From: Stereum hirsutum FP-91666 SS1
Lineage: Eukaryota; Basidiomycota; Agaricomycetes; Russulales; Stereaceae
Assembly: GCF_000264905.1 (NCBI RefSeq)
Contig: NW_006763154.1
Span: 225,969-289,968, forward strand
Length of the DNA: 64,000 nt
Direction of reading: 5' to 3'
The notes under the pieces are model-generated. The model had not been told where the DNA came from and did not search any database. It saw only the letters and a program-made list of their open reading frames with translations. Shown one piece after another: positions 35,168-45,440 of this stretch (positions are counted from its first letter, which is position 1; the number at the start of each line of letters is the position of its first letter). A program made the position numbers and the translations under genes.

Positions 35168-36713
35168 TCGACTGAGTAGCGCCGACAAGACAGCCAAAAA
35201 GGTCCGGCCCGATAGGCTTCCGATTGGCTCGCAGAGCTCGCCGGCATTGTCTGAAGGCTTCAATATTCAATGACGAACCTCACTATTGCCTGGACACACA
35301 GCATTCGACATGTCTTACTTGGAGGTTTGATATTGTCAGGAGGCGCTCTCATGCACAGTCTTTGTTGCTGCTTATGTTTTACCTTTCATGAACATATTTC
35401 ACCTGGAGAGTTTCCGGGCGGTATGTCGTCTTGCTGGGGGTCAACTCGGCTCCATTCTCTCTTCGAAGTAGCCTCTTTCGTTACATGTCCTGCTTGGAGA
35501 TATCTGGTGCATCAGCAGGATCGTATCCTATCGTATCTGGATCGCGTGTCACAGTCCATGTGTCCGGCCTTGATCGTCAAACTGCCGCTTTCGGTCGCTC
35601 TCAAGCCCGTGTCAGCTTTGTTGTCAAGCTTTCTGTGCCGGCTCATTCTCTGATCCTTTGTGGGTTGGCCCTCGCCATCGGTTGCTATGTGCGGCTGGGC
35701 CAGGTCTCTTATCTCGGCGTGGGACACGATCTAACACAGTATCGCGCGCCTTGTCTCCCTTGTCCGTTTTTGAACAATAAGGACAAAACAGTACATGATC
35801 CTGGCCGGCCTCTTCGTCTCTCTCTCACTCCCCACTCTTAGTCTTCGTCCAGTACCAACACTTTTCTCCCTCCTGGCGTGGTTTCTCGCGAGTTTCTCGT
35901 GTCAGCCGTCCTTGCGCTGTGTTTGTTCTCCTACACGACCTGAACAGACGCTGCGTGTTTCGCGACACGTGCCTCCTCTTGGTGTTTTGCGCGCTGGTGT
36001 TATCCATCACTCGGAGCGGGACGCTAGAGTGGGTGTCATTCGGCCTTTCAAAGGTACAGGGGAACCTGTTGACATCTAGGTTAAATTACATTGGTGTTCG
36101 TTGCGCCTTGATCTCGTGCGGCTTGCAAACTCGTGAGCAGTCTGTGTCAGCCTTCACATCTCTGTAAATCGACCACCCCATGCCCAAATCCTCGGTACGT
36201 CAGCACTGTCAATCCAAAGTTACTTCTTACTCACAGCATTACCGCAGGGATCAAGACCTCGCAGATCCACCGCGAGATATCGCCAGGTTGTATCCACGTC
36301 GGTATGACCTTCCATTTTTCGTCCTTCGTACCATATCTGATTTGTTGTATTTCGTGACAGGATGTTGTGTCTCCAAAGGGCAGCAGGGGCCAGGCAGGGC
36401 AAGGGAAGAAACGGAAGGTCTATATAGACGATGAAGCAGAATCCGTAAGTTGTTTCAATATCCCCTTCCGCATTCTGTGACCCTTCGCTGTCCTTCGCTT
36501 ACCGCTCATATTATTACACAAAGGACGAGGATCAATCACTCGCCAAGCGAGCGGAAATCAAGTTTAAAGAAGAGAACAAAGACAGATGGAAAAAGGTCAG
36601 ACCAAAATTCTGTTCAGTGGCCGGATAGCTCTTACTGACTTGAATGCTTGTTTTGTTGCATATTCTTCCAACTTAGCTTCAAGAAGAAGGGACGCACAAT
36701 GTTGACCAGGCGG
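35168..36713 (+). repeat. Copy A of a ~1.55-kb direct duplication
   Basis: This segment matches 59651-61230 in the same orientation, about 24.5 kb apart, with scattered substitutions and small indels. Shared landmarks are AAAAAGGTCCGGCCCGATAG near the left end, CACCTTTCATGAACATATTT-like words in the middle, and the exon series from ATG 36180. Similarity begins near TCGAC(T/C)GAGTA and stops abruptly after CAGGCGGA at 36713. The first kilobase is probably the upstream and promoter region of the oxygenase gene; the last 0.53 kb carries its first exons. Confidence 0.9.
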
Positions 36714-36754
36714 AATGCTCTTTTGATCCTCCAATCCTCACCCTCGCATTCTAA
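36180..36754 (+). pseudogene. 5' fragment of a TET/JBP-like oxygenase gene, truncated
   Basis: The first five exons of the gene at 60697-63152 are repeated here with conserved splice sites. They encode MPKSS, GSRPRRSTARYRQ, the exon with the nuclear-localisation-like GKKRKVYIDD, DEDQSLAKRAEIKFKEENK and LQEEGTHNVDQAE. Homology stops inside the fifth exon at 36713. The frame then runs into unrelated sequence and a stop at 36752-36754. The oxygenase domain is absent. A short product of about 80 residues, basic and with a KKRKV motif, could still be made, but I treat the copy as a dead fragment. Confidence 0.85.
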
Positions 36755-36782
36755 CCGTCTGTGTAGCGGCCGAGGTGCGCTC

Positions 36783-37733
36783 TTTCATCCTCGTTTTGAA
36801 CAAGAAGATGCGAATTATCCTGAGTTTACAGCCTACGCCACAGTCTGGATAGCCAGTCTCGTATACGACGCCGTCGTCTTCTGCCTTACGGTCAACAAAT
36901 CTTTGAAAGTGGGATGGTCGAACCCGAGAACTTTGTGGCGTGTCATGCTGTAAGACGGTATGCCCCACCCTTTGTTTGGGTATCATGCTGCAATTATTGG
37001 ATCGCTGAATCTTCCTGGTGTCTTAGGCATCACGTACTTCAGGTATGTAGCTCATCCTCTGCTTTCAATGTCGATAATCCATGGATTTTGCGGGATAGTG
37101 CGCTCTTTTTGGTGATCCTCGCCAACATACTGGTGCTGCTGGTGCGCCATAATCGCTTCCGGCCTGCGAGAGCTAATACATGACTGACCGACGTTTCCGC
37201 ACGGCTGCCCATCTAGTACGCGCAAGTGAGTATACTCTCCATCCACACAATCATAGTCACATTCTAATAGGTCATTGATCCGATTCCGATAGGAAATAAC
37301 ACGGGGTACCGCCACCGCATTGACAAACCTGTGAGTCCCGCCCTGCGTCTTGCTCGTGGACGTGTTCGCCCTCCCTTCCTTCTTCATCCGATTCGCATGC
37401 ACTCGTCTACTACTCTCGCTAACGCCCGCCTTCTCTCCCACAAACTTATCACAACCAAAACCCCCATCTATTGTCTCTTGCGAACGCAGACTCTCATCGG
37501 TTCTCATCACACGACTCAGGATGAACCTTCGCCTTCAACATAAAGCCTTTCAAGACCGGTCCATCGATGCACTGGAAGTCGAACTCGAAAACATGGGGGT
37601 CGACTGTGGGGCTGACAGCCTGAGTGCTTCTGCTTCTGCTATCGCGACGGAAACACACCTCAGTACAGATTCGTCTGGTTGGAGGACGGGCAGTGGGAGT
37701 GGTAGTAGGACGCCTGGGACAAGGGCCTCCTGA
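36783..37733 (+). pseudogene. C-terminal part of a DUF6533-like seven-helix membrane protein
   Basis: The recognised pieces are TVWIASLVYDAVVFCLTVNK (a transmembrane helix with the family's F/Y-D...V-F-LT pattern), LRDSALFLVILANILVLL, and the end segment SSVLITRLRMNLRL. The last of these is the usual final helix and LNLR motif. A hydrophilic tail (IDALEVELENMGVDCG) ends at 37733. The N-terminal helices are not found upstream, where copy A of the duplication lies instead. The gene therefore seems to be 5'-truncated at the duplication junction near 36713. Several introns are required and not all borders are clear. The family role is unknown. Confidence 0.5.
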
Positions 37734-37967
37734 AATCCAAGAGGGTTTAGCATGGATGCGAATGTCAGGTTCGAGAGCGGTAACAATGGAATTACGAACG
37801 GGAGTCTAGGCAGCCAGTCGACTAGGAAGTCGCTCGATGAACATGACTAGACTGACACCACATTGAACCGGCCTTTTTTGCGGGTGTGAATGTGTGAAAA
37901 GCGGTGAAACATCATCTCAAAGATATCAAAAGACCTCCGGCTAGTTGACGTTGCTGGTCAGATATAC

Positions 37968-38058
37968 AAATTACTACTCACGGTTGCACTCCACCGTGAC
38001 TCTCGACGTCCACTTCAGCCAGTCAGCCTCCGGTCTACTCCCGAGGTATACTAGACCA
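37968..38058 (-). repeat. Copy 1 of a ~90-bp dispersed repeat (exon-like)
   Basis: It contains GCACTCCACC and CCCGAGGTATACTAGACC in the same order and orientation as at 45028-45113. On the minus strand both copies translate to LVYLGS-PEA-WLK-T, followed by VEC(N/D)RE. Protein-level conservation suggests the repeat derives from the C-terminal exon of a gene. I do not recognise the family. Confidence 0.6.
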
Positions 38059-38265
38059 GGATTTGGGGAGCAGAGAGAGGTGTGGCGAAGGTGGCGAAGG
38101 CTGGGGAAGATTGTAAAATTAGAGTTTGATTATGTAAGCAGAAGGCGTAGACTGTGTACGAGCAGCGTGAAAGGTCAGAGTAAACTGAAGTATATTGCGC
38201 AAACACCAATTCACAATGTAAAACGCTTCGAAATGAATCAAGAAATAACCACAGAGCTATATACA

Positions 38266-40008
38266 CTACAATAGACATGCTCGATCGGCCACGATTTCTT
38301 CCAGCTTCGAAAACATACCCAGAACCTCCGCACAACGATCCTCTGCATCATAATCGTTCGCAGCTTCCTCCCTGCGGGTCAGAGCACTGACTGGCCTGAA
38401 CCCATTGCGAACCCAACGAAAAAGGGCACCGTTGATGTATTGTGTGAGGGAATACCGAGTCTCACCAGGGTTAATGGCAGTATTTCCGTGGCTCACTGTC
38501 GCAGAGGGAAGAAGGGCGGTGCATCCAGGTGGAAACTCGACAATGAGTTTGAAATCGTAAAGAATGAGATGGGCTCCCTTCCCGAAGTCGAAGTTGCCAC
38601 CGTTGGTTATGGCGCACCAAACATATGTGTGGTTTTGCGAGTCTACATGTTTGAAGGTTGCAGACGCAGGTCTCATGTTATCCGTAAAGGTCGTGTATAC
38701 GGAGTGTGAGAAGGGGCGCTGAAGGTCTTCATGGTGAGCGAGGAGTTCGTCGACCTGATTGGCACAGTGCCTATAAAGCTTTGGTACGTTATATCGAAAT
38801 AGCGCTGTAACGACTAAGTACATGTACAGAAAGAATGTACATCAAACTGACACACCATCCTGGTGTCCAACTACGCGGCGAATAGCCTCACTGTTCTTCA
38901 ACTCTTCGACGATAGTAGGATGCCGCTCCTTGAGGTTACCAGGGACCTTGAAGCTAAGTTAGCCGTCTTCGGTGTGACGAATCATGTAGGAACAGTGACG
39001 AACCTTCCTCCCGTTCCCGTGAGTAATACCGGAGGAGACAATCGTATAATCTCCACGGCGGTGGTGAGTCTCTCCTCGCAGAAAAGATACACCTTCTTCA
39101 CAGCGCAGACGTTCCATGACGGATGCCATCCCCTCGATCGCCGTGTCCCACGATGGAGAGTTCGAGTTGCGTGGAGCTGGACCTGGGAATATCCCGGTCA
39201 AAAAAGTGCCATCGGGATCGACAACCCCGAGAGATGAAGAGCGAGGTAATATTGAACAATGATGAAAAAACCGACGCTAAACATAACACACCTTCCATCA
39301 TTAGGGATGTAGCGCCAGCCAGGACGTGCCATGAGAGACGCTAAAGTGGGGAGGGACTTCCCCGCAGGCCTATGACGACCAATGTCGCCTCCTGGGGCGA
39401 TGGAGATATCGGCGATTTTGAAGTCGGTAAGTGTGATGACCTTCTCGTAACCAGAATTCTTCTTAGAGGTCTGCGACTTGATCTTACGGTTCACCAAGCC
39501 CTTAGCCATCTTCTTCAAATCATAAGACTCTTTGCGATAACGGTTATACTTAGCCTTGAGTTTGTCCCTGCGGCTCGTCATTTCGTGTTTCATGAGGCGT
39601 GCAGACGTCTGGAAGAGAAGCGCTTTGGTGGAGCTGGAGGCTGGATGAGAGGGAAGGCCAGCGGCGTTCGCAACATGGCCCGCAGCGGGTGTCAACGAAG
39701 GCATGTGGATGTGCGAATCACCCGGACCAAACTCTGGCGATTCGAATGAGAGGGGCGCTAAGGGGAATAGTGCATCGTAGATGGCTTCGGTCCGGCGGGC
39801 ACGGTCATCGCTAAGCTTGAGATTGTCGAGGAGCAGAGGAGCGAGGGTGAGGGCTGTATGAACAAAACGTTCAGGGTGACCAAAATTGAGACCACTACGC
39901 GTCTGTATATCACGTAAACACAGCATCAGCACACTGGAGAGACGAATCTGGATGGGTAAGATGAGGACAATCAGGCTCTGAGCTTACAGTATGGAAATTG
40001 AAAGACAT
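38266..40008 (-). CDS. DSBH 2-oxoglutarate/Fe(II) oxygenase-like protein (large basidiomycete family)
   Basis: The start ATG (40008) opens MSFNFHT, spliced to TRSGLNFGHPERFVH. The N-terminal third is helical, with a basic segment (RRDKLKAKYNRYRKESYDL). The middle has GVVDPDGTFLTGIF, HRRGDYTIVSSGITHGNG and KVPGNL. The C-terminal core shows ATFKHVDSQNHTYVWCAIT with an HxD pair, then GAHLILYDFKLIVEFPPG and TVSHGN with the distal histidine. ETRYSLTQY with a candidate 2OG-binding arginine and LFRWVRNGF close the core. This order (HxD, ~45 residues, H, then R) is that of double-stranded beta-helix dioxygenases. The family has many copies in mushroom genomes and resembles TET/JBP proteins in layout. 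Five exons, all in frame; the gene appears intact. The substrate is unknown. Confidence 0.75.
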
Positions 40009-41407
40009 TTTTGAGCGGCGACCAGGACACCGAACGGTCAAATGTAATTTCCTAGTTATGAATCAGGCGTGAGTGTCAGTTAAAAAAAAAAGAACACGAG
40101 AACGACGGAAGAGTGAGATAAAGATAAAAAGGGGGAAAGTGGACAAGAGGGGATTGGGACGGGGGGAGTGTATATGTCTCAGCGGAGGGTATGTCGAAGT
40201 GCGACTGCCCAATGCATTGACGAGGGGATGTGCTTGGTACGTATAGAATGGAAGTTTGAGGGCGCAGGGGACAATGTAATCGAAGAGGAAGGGTGAGAGT
40301 ACAAAGGATCGGGCTGGAAAGTGAAAGTGATGCATAAACCTCACCGAAGGAAAGAGGACGGAGAGCTGGGGGGAAAAAGGTCCCGCACCAGCAGTGCAGC
40401 ACATTTATATATGGAGTCATGCGCATATATTTGTCCCAAAAATTAGGGTGGCTCACGGTGACTGTCAAGTAGCCTCGCTCACCTCTGTTACGCCACAGCA
40501 ACTGCGACGGCAACCGAACAAGCAAGGAAAGGATCGTCGGTTTGGGCCTCGGTAAGGACATGTATTTGCATCCAGTGCGGCCTGATCACACAGAATATTG
40601 CTAGTCTGCATACGCTCGATGCGATTCCAAGCAAAAGACGCGACGCTCCGAAAGTGTATAACCAGAGCTCACTGAGAGAGAAAGTTGGAAGACGCGTTGA
40701 GTTTGCGTTGAAAGTTGATTGCGTCGCGTCGCATCGCATCACTCAATCCAGATCACAATCGCGCCACTCAAACACGGCTTCCATCATTCTCGCCGCATGA
40801 CTTCACCGCTCCTTTGACTTTGATTCCCCTTGGCGCTCGAAATGCTCACTCTCCTGGTCTGGCCCTCAGCGCTCGGCTTGTAAGACCTTTGAGGGGGATA
40901 TGCACATGCAATTGTATGAATATCAACACTATTTTGCTCGTCCTCGACTCGAACCGCAAGGCGATGTTCACTCACCTCGCCACACTGCCCACATTCGTCG
41001 CCCTCAGTTTTAACAAGTCATCCCACCCCACTGTCCTCACCACCGCCCGCTCCTTCGACTCCGAAATCGACTTCGGCCACTAAACCTCGATCATCAATAC
41101 CTTCAACTTTACTTCGTCCTCATGCACTCTCGCTCGTGTGCACCCGCCCGCAAGGGCGTACTTGGGAAACAGAGAACCTCAACCTTGCAGTCTAGATTTT
41201 GAGCGGAAGAAAGTAGCTCAGCAAAGTGGGAAGAAAACGATGAGGACTGGGATGGGGAGACTGGTCAAAAGGAAAGCTAGGATTTCAACAATCTTGCAGC
41301 AGGCAAAGGTATGTTTTCAACCAACCCATGCTCTATCTTGTGTCTACACAGTTTGGAGCAGTCTCGAATCCAGTATGGATCGTTCCTGCCACTTTCTCTG
41401 TTTAAAG
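40009..41407. other. Interval with no assigned gene
   Basis: Frames at 40063-40561 (minus) and 40715-41083 (plus) are open but low-complexity or unsupported. The left part should hold the promoter of the oxygenase gene. The right part is where the rest of Rad17 would be expected, and it is not there. Confidence 0.45.
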
Positions 41408-42825
41408 CTAATAGGAATCGTATACGGCGGAGGAAGAAGGAACGGCGAGATAAGCCTTGAGCGCGGCGTGGAACCGGTCCCGAACGGAGGGATGGAGGAT
41501 GTTGGGGAGGTCTTCGAGCAGGATGAGCTGTTGTTTCTGTTGTTGCTGTTTCTGTGGCGGTTGTTGTGATGAAGTCCGAGTCCGAGGGGATGAAGGTCCA
41601 GAAGCAGCGGAAGACGGTGATAGGGATGAGGAGAAAGGCAAAGAAGAAGAAAAAATGGACCGATAGGACCCCGCGCGGGTGAGGAACGCTTCGAACTTGT
41701 CCATTGTGGATTCGTAGGGATCGTCATCGTAGGGGTTGTGGTTGTCTGTGGAAGATTGAGGGGAGGAGAGGAGAGGAGAGGAAGGAGGGGAGGAGAGATG
41801 AGAAGAAGAATGTGTTAGTGATGCGGAGTAGAGGGTGCGAAGGTCAGGGAGAAGAGAGAGGAGAGTGCGCATGGATAGGGGTGCGAGTGCAATGGGCCAC
41901 ACTTCTCGCGATACAGCCCACTAGATGCAACATGGACAGCGATAGCATACATGTACGCGCACATATGCCAAACACGACTGTGTAAGAATCGAAACCACAC
42001 GCGCACATCCTCCACACCACAAAACCCCGAATACTCCATGAAAAGTCGAAGAACTCACCAAGTCTTCCACGTCGACCAGGAAGAGCAGTAGCAACAGCCA
42101 ACGGATTCCTCCACTCTAATATCTCAAAGCCGAGTTCGCGAGATAGAACACGCAGGGTCGTTGTCTTGCCTGAGCCTGCGGGGCCTGTGAGGACGAGGAG
42201 GCGCTGTGTGAGACGTAGAAAGCAGGAGGTTAGCAGTTGGTAGTAATGGACGAGGCTGGAGAAGAGACCAATGCGGTGTTTCTGAGGCTTGCTCGGTTGA
42301 AAGGCTTCGATGAGCCATTGCCTGACGTCGTTCACCTTGCGTTTATGAACCGCCAGGTCTTCCTGCGTCAGGAGATGTGAGAAGAGCCCGTTTAGTCGAA
42401 TGTAAGATACGGACCTCTGTCTCTGGCTCGTAGACATCTACCCACATTCGATCATCAGCGACAGGTTCTTGCGCCTTAGCCTTTCCCTTTCCGCTCAGAC
42501 CTGCGGGTATCGAGGGAACCTTGAAGCCTCCGTTCGACTCGAGCTTGCTTCTGCTCTTGTTCGACGAAGGCTGAGATGGAGGAAGCGGCTGCGAGGGAGG
42601 CGGAGAGTGAGTAGAAGAGGACGGTGAGGGCGAGAGATCGAATGTCGGTGCGCCATTTGTGAGCTGTAATGATTGACCGAAAAGTGAGCAAGGAGGGTGT
42701 AAGGGGATGAAGAGAGAGACACAAACGGGATTCAGCCGCCTCAGCTTCTTCGCCGGGCGAGGTCCATCTATGGCGACCAGCTTCAGTGTGTTCTGCCGCG
42801 ATACCTTGCCGCTCTTCGGCGCCAT
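41408..42825 (-). pseudogene. rad17: Rad17 checkpoint clamp-loader gene, 3'-truncated
   Basis: Rad17 with RFC2-5 loads the 9-1-1 clamp at damaged DNA. The start ATG (42825) opens MAPKSGKVSRQNTL. Later exons give a Ser/Pro linker, MWVDVYEPETE, EDLAVHKRKVNDVRQWL, and the Walker A block RLLVLTGPAGSGKTTTLRVL with ELGFEILEWRNP. After a variable insert come MDKFEAFLTRAGSYRS, a Gln-rich tract, and the Walker B block LILLEDLPNILHPSVRDRF. The frame then ends in a stop at 41408-41410, a few residues past YLAVP. The sensor 1 region, the FNP-type motif and the C-terminal half were not found in the next 1.4 kb on either strand. The gene looks cut by the rearrangement that shaped the island, unless an unusually long intron is present. 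Confidence 0.75.
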
Positions 42826-43252
42826 AGTCGTCGTCGTCGTCGTCGTGCTCGATGATCTTGCGCTCTGGCAGTCGTACTGTGGCGACGAGACAAGTTCAAG
42901 CCTCAAGACAAGTCTTGAACGCGATCACGTGCACGGACGCCCCGGAAATCGCCGGTTATACTCTTGCAGACTCTTGCTCTTCTCAAGTTTCTGAACACTC
43001 GAGCTCTCTGTCAACTCTCAGATCGTCCAATCCTTGTCCGACCGCTACACTGGCCCTCATCTGACTCTGGCTAGTGTCTCTATCCTCTCTTCCAAAAACA
43101 TATTCTCGGAGATCATCGACAGACAATCCGCCTCCGAGTACTTATCCGATCTTCGTACGCCTCTGTAGCGTCTTCAAGCCCGACATACGATGGCAGATTC
43201 TTTGCTAGGATGATCGGCCTTTGTCCCTGCCGATGCACTCATATATCCCCTA

Positions 43253-43446
43253 GTAGCCTGTGCTTGTACCGTTCACATTCAAGGCCAGTATGGCCAATTT
43301 CCACGCCAAGCTCTTGTATCGAACATCGGCGATTGCACGGGGCCCGCGATTCCATTGCATCCTTGCTGCACTCTTTAGCTCGTGCCTGTACCGCCGTTTA
43401 GATGCAAGGTTATCATGTCCAATTTTCACGGTATACTCTTGTAAGG
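43253..43446. repeat. Weak tandem duplication, ~122-bp period
   Basis: CTTGTACCG...CAAGG...GGCCAATTTCCACG...CTCTTGTA at 43253-43323 recurs in diverged form at 43375-43446. It is a degenerate two-unit repeat of unknown meaning. Confidence 0.4.
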
Positions 43447-45027
43447 AATATTGCACGCCCTGCTTTCGCCTCGTCGAACCTTCGTTCTAGTATGTATCCG
43501 CTCTGTGATCCTTTTCGATGCCCTGATAGCTTTCTTACCGGATCATGCAATGTTCCCCGCGCCATCGACATGATCCCTTGACTTCAGATCTTTCTTCTCG
43601 CCGTCATCCACCCACCGGTCTATTTCTACGGCACACACGATCATCTCCAGCAAAAACAAGGCTCTTCAAAGCCCCGAGATCGAGCGACATCCTACTTGGA
43701 AGTATAACTTATCACTAGTGGCTCACAGACGTCTAAAACGGGGAAACCTTCAACATATTGATGCGTCCTCTACACCTGGACTCTGGGGTAGTGAAAGGGA
43801 GGACGCAACGCAACGGTGTCCGGCTACGTCCATATATCATTTTTAGCTATTCCTTCTCCTGCTTTGGATATACCCTTGACACCTGATCCTACTGACTCTT
43901 ATGACTGATCATTAGCAGCATTGCCTCACGTCTCACCTCACGCATCCGAATCCGCCTTCATATCACAATCCATCGAACATGCACCACATCGAACGATGAC
44001 ACAGTAATACCGTTGCAATGCAATCCAACCCGCCTTCGCTCTCGGACGCTACTGGCGTTAAAGGCTGACGATTCACGACTCGGCCATTAGGGGCGGGTAA
44101 GCCACGACTCGGACAAAACATCACGCTCAACTGCATCGCGCGTTCTACGTCTCAGACCCTCTCATTGACTTCATCCCCATCTCCGCCGCCTTCCGAGTCG
44201 TAAAACGACAACACTACTCAGCAAGACCGGAGTGGAGCACCACCCGCTCTTCTGCGCCGTCGCCGTCGGCTTGACATCAGCATGCTCTATTTATTTCTAC
44301 GCTGGGTATTCGGATGAATCGTTCACAATGGTGCTCTAATGTCTTCCACGCTCGCTTCAGTCACTACCGACGCCGATGTGGTGCTGGCCAGGTAGGTAAG
44401 ATGAATATCTCGGTCGGCGGCACACATGGGTAGGTACGTATAGTAATTGACGTCCATCGAACGTTGAAGCTATCAAGGAAACGGCCGATGAGTTCAAATT
44501 TTCTGCCCCTTCTAACATCTCTCAGACACAGACGACTGGCCTTCAAAAGCCGCAAAGTTCACCAATAAGCATACGAAGCCCGGGCGCGAAGATCTCCGAG
44601 TCGTCCACTGTTTCTGCCAGTCTCAGTTCGCGATATTTCTCTATATCTCTATGTTCACGCCACCCGTCAGATAGCGCCACGCCTCATTTGTCTCCCCTTT
44701 CCTCTACCTAGCTCCACACTGCTCTCTCTCACTCTTCGCTGGATCTTTCGAATCAACGCACAATGCTTCTGCATCGCTAGCAACTCTAGCGCTTTGTTCT
44801 CTGCCGCAGATAGCTTTTTCTGTCTATCTTCACCTCTCTCTTTCGTCTACGGCCCATTCGCAGGCTACGGTCTTATATACTGTACATCGCGCTCGCCACC
44901 TCTGTTGACCGAAATCATCACGATATTCGGACTGGGACCGTTTGTGGGCTTGTACTTCTTGAACCGTGCCATATCTAGATTTCTTTGATGAGTTGAAGCT
45001 TTTCCGTCGAATGTACATACAGTACTA

Positions 45028-45113
45028 CTATTTGACTCTCGCGATCGCACTCCACCCTCAGCGTCTGCTTGAGCCAGCCAGCCTCCGGTGGGCTCCCGAG
45101 GTATACTAGACCG
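45028..45113 (-). repeat. Copy 2 of the ~90-bp dispersed repeat (exon-like)
   Basis: See copy 1 at 37968-38058. This copy translates on the minus strand to GLVYLGSPPEAGWLKQT followed by RVECDRES. It continues an open frame upstream towards 45180 (RPFLFKLLAGAVH), which suggests that here more of the original exon survives. Confidence 0.6.
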
Positions 45114-45440
45114 TGAACGGCCCCAGCTAAGAGCTTGAACAAGAAGGGGCGTAGTATACTTATCCGACCCGTCCAAGGCGAGACTGGAAGTCTGATCGTT
45201 TCTTGTGCTTTGAACTCAATGGATAACCGAGCGCTCCAAGCCAATGATAATGAAAGAGCATGTATATTCAAAGCCATCAAAACAATTGATAAAAGAGGCA
45301 CGATGTACGAGAGCATGGGGCAAATCACAAAGGAAAAATGATAACGAGAGAATTCGAGGAGATGAAAGCATACAAACACGATAACACACAACGAAAATGA
45401 GCGATGTCCATACAGAGTTCCGGAGGCGGGAGTTCTGCAT

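Larger units (their letters stand above)
42826..45440. other. 2.6-kb interval without a recognised gene
   Basis: 43490-44360 lacks open frames of note. The dispersed repeat copy 2 (45028-45113) and a weak tandem duplication (43253-43446) lie here. The minus-strand frame around 44975-45170 contains the repeat-encoded segment but no known domain. Confidence 0.45.

Noticed and set aside
35270..35653. 127-codon frame in copy A of the duplication
   Set aside because: The matching part of copy B is interrupted by indels that shift frame, so it is not conserved as protein.
40063..40561. 161-codon minus-strand frame
   Set aside because: Low-complexity Pro/Leu/Phe-rich sequence without a domain, upstream of the oxygenase start.
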